Assembly: GCA_963920525.1 (NCBI GenBank)
Contig: OY986439.1
Coordinates: 215,377,000-215,440,999, forward strand
DNA: 64,000 nucleotides
From: Dichetophora obliterata
Lineage: Eukaryota > Arthropoda > Insecta > Diptera > Sciomyzidae
Direction: 5' to 3'
The notes below the pieces were generated by a model, which saw only the letters and a list, made by a program, of their open reading frames with translations, did no database searches and was not told where the DNA came from. The first letter of the stretch is position 1. Each line of letters begins with the position of its first letter. Below, one piece after another: positions 44,446-56,616 of the stretch. The translations under genes were made by a program, and so were the position numbers.

Positions 44446-45488
44446 AAAAAAATATTAAAGAAGAGAGTTTTCGCTATTCTTTTGAATCAGTCATTTATTA
44501 CAAATATATAAGTTTGGTTTAATAAAAATATTTACAACACATTGTACAAAACAAAAATTATGAATTCGTCAATAATTTGATTTATCGTGTTAACGCAAAA
44601 CATTTTGGTTAATTTTATGCGTTCGATACTATCACTTTCGATATTATCATCTCTATTGCAATTACCATTAAAGTTTTATAGGTACTTAAGCCAAAAATTG
44701 ATAATTAAACTTCCGAACGAATTCTGTGTGTGTGAAATAAAGAAAAAGAAAACGAAATACATATTTCTATTTTTCTGATACTAAACCTTTAAAAAAAACA
44801 GAAATACTTACTTTGCTTTGTAGCTCTAAAAAAATGTGCATTGTAGGTGAATACTATTTTGAGTGTGTACGGAAGTGTGTAATAAAAAATAAAATAAAAA
44901 ATTATCTCATTTATTATTATAATAAACTTCAATTAATTATAAACTTCAATATTCAAATAATACTTTTTTTGAAAAAGTACTAGTCGTACTTTTGTTCTGT
45001 AAAATAAAAACAATCATTTGTAAAAACTTAAATTTTCATACTAATAACCAGTTTCGGTTTCGGTTTCGGTTTCGGCCGAATAATATAAAATGGCCGAATA
45101 TTCGGTTTCGGTTTCGGTCAAAATTTCGGTTTCGGTCGGACACCAATTGCAACACGCAACAATTCTTAGAACCACTAGTAACTAAGAGGAAAGTGAAAAT
45201 CCCAAAATATTTACCTGTGTTGTTTTAAGGCAGTATTCTAGTGAAGAGTCCAAAATTTCGGGCCTCTTTTGACGGTCGATAAAAAATAACCAATTAATAT
45301 TTTTAGTATCCATTTTGTTACTATGTGTTTACTAATATTTAAATAAAAAAAAAAAAATTAAAAAAGAAAAAAATTAAAATCTTAAAAAATTAGTAGTGGG
45401 GTGCTAAAAAAAGGATGCCTCCATGTTGACACGATTTCAACCCTTCTAGTCATCTGAAAAAAAGGATTGTTAATTAGTAAGAATATCG

Positions 45489-45604
45489 CTATAGCCCGAA
45501 CTAGATATGGCGACTGTTTGAAAAAAAGTAATTTTTTGGACTTTCTTTCAAAGTTATTAATTTTTTAAACAAATTAAAAAAATTAATCCTAGTTCGGGCT
45601 ATAG
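45489..45604. repeat. 16 bp perfect inverted repeat
   Basis: CTATAGCCCGAACTAG (45489-45504) and CTAGTTCGGGCTATAG (45589-45604) pair perfectly across an 84 bp AT-rich spacer, inside the 2.65 kb transposon near its left end. It may be a small separate insertion. Confidence 0.7.
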
Positions 45605-46149
45605 AGGGATATATAAAAAATTCCCACACCAAATTTTAAGTAAGTCGGTTTATTAAAACTGAAGATATCATGTCAACCGTGTTGGAAAAAGTAGTTTCGA
45701 GAAAAACACGTTTAAAGATTTTTAGTTTAGTTTCAGGCAGTCTAACTGACGACACTAAAATGGCTTTAACTTTTAAAACACGGTTGGCTGGAAAACTTCT
45801 TAACCCAAAAGTTGCTTCCCTCAAAAAATTCATATTAGTATCCACTCGAGGTACCACACTGATCATATTTCTGTAAAAAAAAAATAAAAATCCTTCGGGC
45901 GCTTTTTTCATTTAAGCCTTAAATTTTATAAAATAATATTATTAGTTCTCTTTTTTATATATATTTAATGTTTAAAAGTACAGAAGTCATTTAATATTAA
46001 ATATTGAACATATATTATGTATAAATAATAATTGAATATCAACAAAATATTGAATATGTTGAACACAGATCCAACAGATAAAAAGGAAAGAGAAAAATAA
46101 ATAAAAATCTTTACAAGTGATTACTGTTGTAGTCAATTACAGACCTCAG

Positions 46150-47220
46150 GAATCAGTATCAGGATCAGTTTTCCGCCATAATTCTCTTTCCTTTCATCCA
46201 TTTTGTAGTAAGCCCAGATAGTCGCAAACTCGAAGTAAACATAGCTTTCATAGCGTGTTCACTGAAGAATCCTACTACATGAATTTTGGGAGTAACAGTA
46301 ATATTTTCAACATATTTGGGTTGAAGTACTTGTCCAAAACACGAATCTACTACATTTCCAAATTTTTGAAAAAACCTTCAACGTATTTGAGACACGAAAT
46401 TTTACTATAAGATAGATATTGCAATTTGTCCACTTTATATATCATTGTTTTTTTTTTAATTTCCCTTGAAAACTGAGCCATTTATTTTGATTTCTTGTTG
46501 GACGTAATATAATTCAGAAAATTGTTCGCTAATTGTTGGGAATTCCTAGAAAATTTCTGTACATATTTTATTTACAGCTCCAAGAAGTAAATAAAGTTCT
46601 GGTTTCGGTATAATGTCAGGAATTTACATGCAATCTTTGAAATTCTTCAATAAAGCATCTTCAATGCAACTTTTGAATAATTTTGCACTGTTTTTGTGAC
46701 GTCCGCCTTTCTTTCAATTATCGTAATTCTCACGAATACTGGCGATCGTTCGCATAGCCACTGCTTTAATTAAATTCTGTGATGGTGCCTGCCACACCAT
46801 GTACTGGATAAGCACTGGCATGAGTGCCTAAGCTAATGAGCATGTTTGCAAATTTCAAATCAATCGCGAGGAATGCTTGCAGATAATTAAATTTTAAGAA
46901 GTCCTACAGCTCTTTCAAATTGTTATAACGAATTAGCGTTTTACACTTGTGACTTTAAATTTTTTTGTCAAACTAAGCTCTGTATGATTTCTTTGCTGGT
47001 TGTTTTTCCTTTAAATCTCATCCTCTTCTGACTGCACACTCAAACCAATTATTAGAAATTTTCCTCCGCTGTCGATGCCCAATTTCAATATTCCACTTCC
47101 ACATCTTTTTTCAGTCTTAACTTTCGTGATAACATTAATTTTTTTGGAGTTGAAACAATCATCTAAAATATGATTATTTGCTGCAAGTTGCTCTTTCACT
47201 CCACGCTTGAAAAGTTTCAT
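46150..47220 (-). pseudogene. Decayed transposon protein, GGG-FLK type, family unnamed
   Basis: The upstream part (47220-47011) is an open frame ending with RCGSGILKLGIDSGGKFLII and GLSVQSEEDE. Downstream, after frame changes, come GFFKNLEM, VLDKYFNPNMLKILL and, in another frame, KIHVVGFFSEHAMKAMF then TSSLRLSGLTTKWMKGKRI. The spacing recalls an uncharacterised protein class common in arthropod and cnidarian transposons, with a 'DGGGGFLKVCL' block and a C-terminal 'VTPKVH..FFH' block; that comparison is from memory and unverified. At least three frameshifts. Function of the family is not known to me. Confidence 0.5.
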
Positions 47221-47882
47221 TTTTTTTTTGTGATTGACCGAAAAGCTTTACAATTTCGGTCATAACGTTCTCATGTCTTCTACTGGAATTAAGATTGTTT
47301 TCGATTGCTGAGGCTAGGGCTTTACAAAAACATGTAAATTTATTTATTTTTCATTCTGCTCGTTTCCATATCAAAAAGGTACAATTTTCTTTTGCAAGAT
47401 TCACACAAAGCACGAGGTAAACGAATGTCCTCGAAAGGTATATGCATATTGTTTAATTTTTTAGCAACTTTTTCTTTATGCATTCAGACATTAAATGAAC
47501 TTTTGAAAAACCTTCTTCATGAGAACACTTTTTGCTAATTATTTTGGTAAAATTTTATTTATTAATGTCTTAAAACACGAATCTTTTTCTGTCGGTAAAA
47601 TATTTAAATAAAAACAATTTACTAAAGAGCAGCTTCAATTGACTTTAAAAAAAGCATTCGACGGATTTTTATTTTTTTACAGAAATATGATCAGTAAGTA
47701 TCGAGTAAGTACCAACATGAACTATTGGACGGAAGCAACTTTTGGGTTAAAAAATTTTCCAGCCAACCGTGAAAATAATTTTAATTTTGAAAAATCTTTT
47801 TATGGAGATATTCTTGAATATATAAACTATGGAAAATTAAAAATTTTTTAATTTTTACAATTTTCTACATTAGAATACTGCC

Positions 47883-48345
47883 TCCCAAAAGCGAAAATTT
47901 AAAAAGAAAAGTCTCAAGGATCTGACAGATTTGCCATGTTCAAAACTGTAATAATAAAAAAAAAAATGAAAATATAGCGTGTACAGACAATATACAGTAC
48001 AGAAGTGAAACTTTTTAAAATTAAGAATAAGAGAGATTTTGTGAAAGAAACAGAGACAAAGAGAAATAGCAGCACAAAATTCTCATAACAAATATTATTC
48101 TTACATAATTTTAATTTCAAGCTATTTAGATCAAATAAGTTTTGGTGCTTCAATTGGTAATACTGATTTTAATGGCTTGTTATAACTAAAAATTCAGATA
48201 TATGTCCGTAAGTTCTTATTTTCGAAGCGAAAAAAGTGCGTCTATTGTATAACGATCTATTGTACAAAAAACACAAAATATATATAAAAAAAATGTCTAT
48301 TATAGTTCATATAAAAAAAAATCCCTATTCAAATGTATGAAATGG
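47883..48345. other. AT-rich stretch, no gene seen
   Basis: Nothing supported. Confidence 0.45.
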
Positions 48346-48349
48346 CCTT

Positions 48350-48700
48350 ATAACATTTTCCCCCTCAACATTTCTTTTGAACACACCTACACTTTAGCTG
48401 CCACCTTTCTGGGGGTAGCTATAAAAAAAAACACCAAATATAGAAAAAAATGTCTATAAGATTTCATGTCAAAAAATCTTTACCTCCTAAATGGGTCAAA
48501 TGTATGAGCTGGTTCTATTAAGTTTTTCTCCTCAACATTCCTTTTAAGCACACCTTCACTGTATCTGCCATCTTCCTGGGGTCCCCATAAAAAAACCACA
48601 AAAAATTTTATTGCTCGTGTATACAAAAACGTGATGAGACTCGACAATTTTACCCTCAATAGCAATTCATCGCCTAAGAAGATTCACTTCAAAAAATTTG
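48350..48700 (+). repeat. Two tandem copies of the repeat also at 14.03 kb
   Basis: CCCCCTCAACATTTCTTTTG with CTGCCACCTTTCTGGGGGT (48360-48415) is followed by CTCCTCAACATTCCTTTTAA with CTGCCATCTTCCTGGGGTC (48528-48585). The latter continues with ACAAAAACGTGATGAGACTC and CGCCTAAGAAGATTCACTTC, as at 14150-14230. Confidence 0.6.
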
Positions 48701-48705
48701 TTTCA

Positions 48706-49175
48706 ATGACCCCATTCAGCGGAAAATTTGCTACGTAGCTGTTCCACAATTTTCGGGCTGAATGGTATATATCATAATGCGCTCAAACAACATGCTCCCC
48801 GAGCGGTCGTCATCTTAGGTATCGAAAAATTGTATGCTACTTTGGTTGAGCTGCTTATGATCTTTTCATTTTGACAGCTAAAAAAAAGGCTGCAAATTGT
48901 TAATTGTGGCTGAAGTTGTGCTGTGAAGTGAAAATAGATAATTATTAATTATTAGAAGATTGTTCTATCATTTTTCAATAAAGCTGTTAATTAATGATTT
49001 CTTGTGTGAAACGAATGCACAATAGTGTAAACAAATTTTATATGTTAAAAAAAAACAACGAATAGAAAACAGCTGTTTGCCGTTTGACGTTTTGAAAAAA
49101 AACCCATTCAGCAGAAAGTATCACTTTATGTTACTTCGCTACCTGAGCACTTTTTCGGCAGGAATACGTCCATTG
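48706..49175. mobile_element. Weak candidate inverted-repeat element
   Basis: The left GACCCCATTCAGCGGAAAAT with GCTACGTAGC and the inverted right GACGTATTCCTGCCGAAAAA with GCTCAGGTAGC show patchy similarity over ~33 bases. No convincing target duplication. The phrase CCCATTCAGC also recurs at 49104. Low certainty. Confidence 0.25.
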
Positions 49176-49267
49176 CTATACCTTAAGTTCGGACTGTGCA
49201 AATAAGACAACAGCGCTAATTTGAGTTTGGGAATAAGAAAAACTCACACGGTCTTCTCTGGAGAGTT

Positions 49268-49440
49268 ATTTAAGAAAATTGTACTTGCTTGAAAGCCAAG
49301 GAATTTTTTTTCAAATAGAAATTTTTCTTTGAAATAAATAATTCAGTTACCAAACAAAATATTAATTAAATTTTCAAAGAAAAATTTCCATTTAAAAAAA
49401 AATTCCTTAACGCTAAGACAAGTACAATTTTCTTAAATAT
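49268..49440. repeat. Long imperfect palindrome, arms ~68 bp
   Basis: The left arm (49268-49334: ATTTAAGAAAATTGTACTTG ... AAGGAATTTTTTTTCAAATA ... CTTTGAAA) and right arm (49371-49440: TTTTCAAAGAAAAATTTCCA ... AATTCCTTAA ... CAAGTACAATTTTCTTAAAT) are inverted at about 85-90%. The loop is ~36 bp. A transcript would form a long hairpin. Confidence 0.75.
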
Positions 49441-52400
49441 TAAGTAAAACAATAAATACAATAAAACAAAGAAATTTTTACTTTTACATTAAAAGTGTCA
49501 ATTTTTTTAAACAAATGCAAGTACTTTTGTTTAAACAATAACTTTCCTTAAAACTAAAGAAATTTCAGATTTTTAAAACAAAAACTTGTGTTTTTTGATT
49601 TTGAAGTCGAAGTTTTTTTGAGTGTGCTTACAAAGCAATTAGAAAGAAACTACGTGACAGCTTTAAAAAAATTACTAGCTTTATGACAACTGTTGTTGTT
49701 TCATTCGCACAGTCCGGTTACATTTTAAACAGAAGTTAAGTCAATTACCTTGCGAGTTGTTGTGTGGCGCAAGTTCAAGAAGCCAAGTAGTTGCAGCGCC
49801 ACCGTTTAGTATTTTTTTAATCTTGAAAATATTTATCCATATTAAAATCAAAAATCAAGAAATCAAAGAATTTGCATGAAATGGTTTTTGAGATGAGAAA
49901 TTCATTTTAGACATTAGTTTTATAAACAAAACAAACGATTTGGCTGAAAAACATTCAGATATCCAGAATACTGTAATTGTCCTCTTATTAGAAATACATA
50001 TTAAAACTTAATTTCATCAAATCGGCTCACCCTTTTATACGTACCTACACAGTAAAAAATTTGAGGGTAAATTTTATCTTTTTTATAAGATTTGTGTGGT
50101 ATAAACTTTTTTTATTCCAAATAGTTCATAAATTTTATATCACTCAATATTATAAAAATAATAAAACAAATATAATTTAAAAATTTTATATGGATATCAT
50201 GTGTAAATCAAAATATATTCACAGAAAAAATTCACCGAAATCGGGAAATTGAAAAATATAGTGCTTTCGATTGGCCTAACGAGAAAAATGGTCTGGAAAA
50301 ATTTATAAGTTTTGATGGTATGACTTTTAAAACATTTTGGTTTGGATTTATATGTATACAAAATAGTATAAAATTTATGTTCATATTTTTTACTGTGTAC
50401 ATTTAGAAAGAAAGCTAAATCTAGAATTGTATTTCTCTATCTACTGTGAAAGTATCTGTTACGCGCGCAAACTTGGCGTTGTTAAAATTGCTACAAAGCA
50501 TTCTAATTTCCAAGAAATCAAATAAATGAAATTTAATATTGCTTGTTGCAGTTCTTTTCAAACTCTTACACCCGTTATTCCTAAACTGTCGTTTCGATTT
50601 TGTTATGACTGTCAAACGTTACACCATTAGATACTTCTCTAGGCATCAATGCTTTTAAAACTTTTGGTGGCAATTTTATACTAAAGTAAAATACTCGCAT
50701 TGATTAAGCGCAAATATTCTCAGTCAACTTTTGTAATCACAAAGGATTAGAGGTGAACATCTAGTGTTCAAGTGCCACCGCAATATACACAAATTTTACT
50801 CAGTACATCTTTTCCACTGCTTCTTTTCTGATGCATTGTTTTAATTCTGTTGTGTTTTTAAATTTTACAAGTAACTAACTTTTAACTATTTTCCCTTAAA
50901 TTAAACATATAAAACAGCTTAGGTTTTTTAAATATTATTGCTTTAAATGATAACATTAATTAATGCATATGATGATTTTACATACGAAATTTTAATTTAA
51001 ACATTTTCCATTTCAAAAATAATGCTAAACGTAAGTAGTTTATTAAATAAAAATCAAGAATTTAAAAACAATTTTCAAACACAACGGAGTGCAAATCCTT
51101 TTTATCATCTCATGGAATCTGTCGACTACTAAAATATCACTAAATTCGAGGAAAGTGTAGATGATGACTTCATTTCACATTGAAAGCATTTCATCTGCTC
51201 GCTACTCAAGCACATTATGGCCATCTATTTTAATGGTCAACTACTTACTTTTTTAATGTCGTTCTACAGTTTAAACTTTATCTTTTTCTCCACCAGCAAG
51301 CAGAAAGAACAGCGAGTAACTTAATATTGCTATTTTTGTGTTTAACTTGTTTTGTCACTCGTCCTGGAATCCGTAAAAGTTAACTTGTGGACACTCCAAG
51401 CAAAAACTTAATGATGGTTGTTTGATATTAGTTTTTAAAAGCATTTTTGTGAAAATCTTTCAAAAGTAGAATTAATAAAATGTACACTCAGCGCAGCGAA
51501 TTTTCAGGTTATAATGCAAACAAAAATATTTTTAAGAGCAGCGGAAAAAAAGAGGCAAACACTTAACTAGCGCTATTTAAGCCGCTTTGATGTGCCAAAG
51601 ACTTCTTTATTACTCGTGCAATTTAAAGTTAATGAATGCTGTTAAAATACCTTACAAAATTAAGTGAACTCTTCTCTGCTTCACTGTTGGTGTTTTTTTC
51701 TGTTATGCCTGAACTACTTTTCTTCGCTGTCCAGCAATTGATTGGCAACATTTTGTTGTGTTTTTGGCTCACACACCCCTTGTCAGTGGTGCTGCCGAAG
51801 ATGAATGCTGGCTATTTACTCAAAATTAAAAGCTAGTATTAAAAGCTCAACATTTCGCTGATGACCACAAAAAGTTTTTTACTTTTTGTGTGCTTCTTTT
51901 GTTTGCACCTAGTTGTTGAGTTTAATTTTTCCGTTGTTTTTTTTTAAACTGTTTTGGAAATTGAAAACTCTTCTCACACTTCATGCCAAGTATGCTTTTC
52001 CAGCGTGTATAGTTACTGACGCCCTAGAGCAGCCCTTCATCAACCACCCCCGCCATACATGCCGCTCCTACAAATTTGATTGTTCAGCAAAGTTGCTGAT
52101 GCTGCACACAAAAAGTAAAAAAAGGATTTTTCAATCATGTTTCATCGTCTTGGCTTCCAATTTATTGGCGATACAAAAACTGCTACCCTACAATAAGTCA
52201 AACAAACAAACGAATGATCGAAGAAACGAACAATGCGAAGACAAAAAACAGCCGGCCAGGAGTTGGGGCGCGACAAACAAAAGCGGCATTGGTGAAAGCG
52301 CCAAGAATACCTCGACAACGGATGCAAACAAAACAACCTAAGCCGGATGTAAGCAAACAAGTTAAGAAGAAGAAGAAGAAGAAAAACAGTTGGGAAAAAT

Positions 52401-53620
52401 CACTGAAATCTGTTATCGGTGGAATGCATATTTATTCGCTTGTCTCAGCGCGGAATTTCCGCTGAACTGACTGTAGCTGGGCGATAGCGAAAAGTCAATA
52501 AAAACGAAAGAAAAAGTAGCATATTTTAGCTAAAAATATAACAAACTCGTCAAATGCCAAAAAATTGTTGCGTTACCCGTGTCAACGTCAGCACTGCGTG
52601 GCTACTACCTTCGCAACAGCGTACTCGTCACAAGCGGTTCTGTGTGTGCCAACATATTGGCAAATAAAAATGTTAACATTTGATGCTAACCACAGCATCA
52701 ATTTTTGTCTTAAACACGGGCGCAGAGGTCTTTAAGAGCTTACCTTTTTTTTCTCTTAAATGGTGTTCAGGGACTAAGAGATGCAATACTTTATTTGCCG
52801 CTTGAATGAAATTCCTATAATTTTTCCATTATTTGTGATCACTTTTTCCATTTTTCCATTATTTCCATTTTTCCATTGTTTGAGTTAAGGTTTCGAGAAT
52901 AAAGTGATTTTTTATAATACATGTCGCTCATTTCAGATTGAGGTGGCTTATCAGTCGCACTAACCATCTCCGATTAGAAAACCAAATCCGAAGTTATAAA
53001 TTTTTAGAACCATTTTTCAAGGCCAAAATAGGGTGTATTTTGAAACGACGTAGCTCAGTCAATTTAAATCCGATTTTTGTAAACAAGGTATCATTGGAAA
53101 GGTTATTTCGTCTTTTTAAGGATAAAATATAAAACTTTTAAAAAAATTGCTTTAAATTGACCCATTGTTAATTTCAAAGTTTAATGCCATGCCAACAACA
53201 GACGCTATAATTTTTTTCAGTTTCTTTATTTTGGTTTTTTGTACGTTTCAATACCTTTCGAACCATATAAAATTAAGGTGTGCTCTTGAAGGGTTCAGAA
53301 GTTATGGCGTAAAACGTGCAGTGTTAAAGAATTTTCAATAAAAATTCAACTAGCTATCAAAGCTTCAGATCAAATTCCTAATAAAAAAAAAATAATCGGA
53401 AAAGATTTTTAAATTTGATCCCTTGGAAAATAAACTTATGTTATTTTTAAATCTTCTAAAAAAAGTTTTATACAAAAAGTCTTGCCCAATTCAGAGATTT
53501 TTGCAAATTTTGTAATCCAAGTCAGAAATCGCTTCCGTTTTTTTTAACGTAACGCCAGCACATATTTTTGCATATATCTTTAGATCCTTGGGATTAATGG
53601 TTGTCATTGTTTTTATTTAA
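49441..53620. other. Mostly unique DNA, no gene supported
   Basis: 49450-51000 is AT-rich. 51050-52760 is more balanced and has frames up to 142 codons (51913-52341) that overlap frames on both strands and contain no domain; an AAG run at 52362-52385 encodes Lys only. No splice-supported gene is visible. Conserved non-coding DNA is possible. Confidence 0.4.
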
Positions 53621-54896
53621 TACTAGCTGATATACCCGGTGTTACTCGAGAGTCATTTATATAAACATTTTAACATACACTTAAATGTTTTTTAAAATCC
53701 GGAATAATGAAAAACATGTTGAATTTTATTTGTAAGCTACCTTTAGAAAGGTAATTGAACGAACATTAATCCAAAAAAGTTTTGGAAAATTTTTGTTGTT
53801 GGTGGTTCCATCTATTGTGGTAAGCTAATTGAATTCAAAGAAGGGGTACGAAAAACATATTTTAAAAATTTAAAAGAATTTTTATATTGTATTTACTTAA
53901 TCTTAAAGCAAGCACAATTACCTTTTCAACAAAATAAAAATTATGGTGTGACTCAAGCGAAGTTATTGGAAGTAAAAACTTTGATTTTCATATAATTTTT
54001 TTCTCATTATAAGCTATCAATGTTTTATGAAAATTCGTTGTACTAAAACTTATTGTACCTACTAAAATTTCTATTAGCTGCTTTTTTTCATTGGAGATCA
54101 GGATCATATAATCGCATTTGCAAGCAAAGCAAAAACAACAAAAAATCCAGCAAGTGAGCTGGACATTTAAATAGATCCAATTCTATGTTTTTAAGTGTTG
54201 ATGACGCTAGATGACGCTGCGACTGCGACAGTACTGCATTATTTTACTTTTTTAAAGTTTGGTAGCACTAGCATTTTCGCAAAATATTTCGCAAAACTTA
54301 TCTGCTAGCTGCATAAGAACATCATATATTCTTCTGTAAGCAGAAAATAGACCTGTCTGTAATCCCAAACGTGTGGGGTTAAATTTGAAGAAACTTTTGA
54401 AAAAACACTATTCAGCTATTCACCGCAAGGTGTATGCATAGTTTGTACCCACAGTTCTAACAAATGTGGCGCCATCTATCTGTGAATTTAACGCACATAT
54501 CAAAACTAATGAAATAATTGTGCTGACCAGATGCGCATATGTTTTATTATATCGCCAAATAGCTGAAACTGATTACATGAAAATATTAACTTTTACAGCA
54601 TTCTTATTCACAGTCATCTTTTCGATAAAATTGTGATATATATACAGCATTTAAAGTACCATTGATAAAGAACTAAGTGACAAAGGTGACACAATAGTGA
54701 GAAAAAATAGAGCCATCACAACAAAACAAATTTAACAGGAGGGGTGGGGATGCAAAAACTACGTAGATTACTATAAGGAAGATTTTATATAATCCAAAAT
54801 GTTCGTTATTACTCTAGACACACAACTGCTTTCTTAGAGATAAATGGGGACGTTCAAACTATTTAGAGAATTTTAACACAAAACTAAGTTTTTTTA

Positions 54897-55757
54897 ATAG
54901 TCTGGTATGAAAAAATAGATTTGTAGCCATAACTTTTGATTGGAAAGAGATATTGGGGTAATTTTTTCACATAAATTATTTTTGAAACTTGACTTTTTTG
55001 TAAAAAATATAAAAACAACATTTTGGAAAAAATAAATTTCGCGAAAAAAATCAAAGGGGGTACCCTTGTTGTTTTGATGACAAAAACAGTAAAATAATTT
55101 TTGCGCTTAGCTGGAAGAATTTTTGCAAATAAGTGCTATGTCATATGAAAGGTAGCCAGATGTGCAATTTTTAATTGATTTCGTTTTTACAACAACAACA
55201 ATTTTTGAGTCATTTTTTGAGTAAAAAGTCAATATTTTGGACCTTTTTTGACATAATCATAAAACATATATACACTGACTTAACGGTACAGTTCAACCTA
55301 TTTTTGTGAAGTGATTTTATTGAACTTTTGAACAAAAAAAATTTGAATGAAATATATTAATGGACAGCGGAGATATTTGCATCGAAAGACCAAACTTTGA
55401 TTTTCATGTCGTTTTTTTCTCATTCTTAGGCAACGATGTTTTATGAAAAAGTCGTTATACTGAAAATTTCTCCAATTTTGAAGATATATGAATGTTTTTG
55501 ATGTCAAAATAACAAAATTTTTTTAAAATTAAATACAAAAAAATCTCCGATAGTAAAAAGTTTTATAATAACAAAATTACCGTTAGTTGAAAAATTTTAG
55601 AGGGGGCGTGGCAAAAACTAAGTATGTAACATTTTAAGTTGGGATGTACTTAATATGTATACCTAGTTTGAGCAAAATCCGTTGAGCCGTTTAGATTTGT
55701 ATAAAGGTCAAACAAACAAACAAACAAACAGAAAATGAGTTTTATTACTATAGATAG
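54897..55757 (+). repeat. 859 bp unit, copy 1
   Basis: The phrase TACCCTTGTTGTTTTGATGA begins at 55061. Left-edge variants TTTGTAGCCATAACTT and TTTGAAACTTGAC are private to this copy; its right half is like copy 2. Confidence 0.9.
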
Positions 55758-56616
55758 TCAATTGTATGAAAAAATAGATTTTTAGCCATTACTTTTGATT
55801 GGAAAGAGATATTGGGGTAATTTTTTCACATAAATTATTTTTGAGACTTGACTTTTTTGTAAAAAATATAAAAACAACATTTTGGAAAAAATAAATTTCG
55901 CGAAAAAAATCAAAGGGGGTACCCTTGTTGTTTTGATGACAAAAACAGTAAAATAATTTTTGCGCTTAGCTGGAAGAATTTTTGCAAATAAGTGCTATGT
56001 CATATGAAAGGTAGCCAGATGTGCAATTTTTAATTGATTTCGTTTTTACAACAACAACAATTTTTGAGTCATTTTTTGAGTAAAAAGTCAATATTTTGGA
56101 CCTTTTTTGACATAATCATAAAACATATATACACTGACTTAACGGTACAGTTCAACCTATTTTTGTGAAGTGATTTTATTGAACTTTTGAACAAAAAAAA
56201 TTTGAATGAAATATATTAATGGACAGCGGAGATATTTGCATCGAAAGACCAAACTTTGATTTTCATGTCGTTTTTTTCTCATTCTTAGGCAACGATGTTT
56301 TATGAAAAAGTCGTTATACTGAAAATTTCTCCAATTTTGAAGATATGTGAATGTTTTTGATGTCAAAATAACAAAATTTTTTTAAAATTAAATACAAAAA
56401 AATCTCCGATAGTAAAAAGTTTTATAATAACAAAATTACCGTTAGTTGAAAAATTTTAGAGAGGGCGTGGCAAAAACTAAGTATGTAACATTTTAAGTTG
56501 GGATGTACTTAATATGTATACCTAGTTTGAGCAAAATCCGTTGAGCCGTTTAGATTTGTATAAAGGTCAAACAAACAAACAAACAAACAGAAAATGAGTT
56601 TTATTACTATAGATAG
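55758..56616 (+). repeat. 859 bp unit, copy 2
   Basis: The same phrase begins at 55920, exactly 859 bp on. The left edge (TTTTTAGCCATTACTT, TTTGAGACTTGAC) is as in copy 3 and the right half is as in copy 1, apart from single changes such as GAGAGGGCGTGG. Confidence 0.9.

Larger units (their letters stand above)
42626..45145. mobile_element. hAT-like element (Ac-type ends) carrying a mariner
   Basis: The left end TAGTGTCCGACTGAA and inverted right end TGGTGTCCGACCGAA match at 13 of 15 bases. A perfect 8 bp duplication ATTGCAAC flanks it (42618-42625, 45146-45153), diagnostic of hAT. Both ends are followed by repeated CGGTTTCGGTTTCGG words, as in Ac-like elements. Internal inverted arms lie at 42750-42866 and 44334-44445. 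No hAT transposase is readable. Without the 1288 bp added by mariner it would be 1232 bp, so it is non-autonomous. Confidence 0.88.
45229..47882 (-). mobile_element. 2.65 kb DNA transposon of unassigned family
   Basis: The ends GGCAGTATTCTAGTG and, inverted, GGCAGTATTCTAATG match at 14 of 15 bases. A second inverted pair lies inside: 45740-45925 and 47636-47785, sharing GGATTTTTATTTTTTTACAG, AAATATGATCAGT, GGAAGCAACTTTTGGGTTAA and TTTTCCAGCCAACCGTG. I see no clear target duplication. Coding remnants are on the minus strand between 47220 and 46150. Two near 16 bp perfect arms lie at 45489-45604. Confidence 0.65.

Noticed and set aside
51913..52341. 142-codon plus-strand frame
   Set aside because: No signal, domain or splice support, with equally open frames on the opposite strand; Thr/Asn/Lys-rich toward the end.
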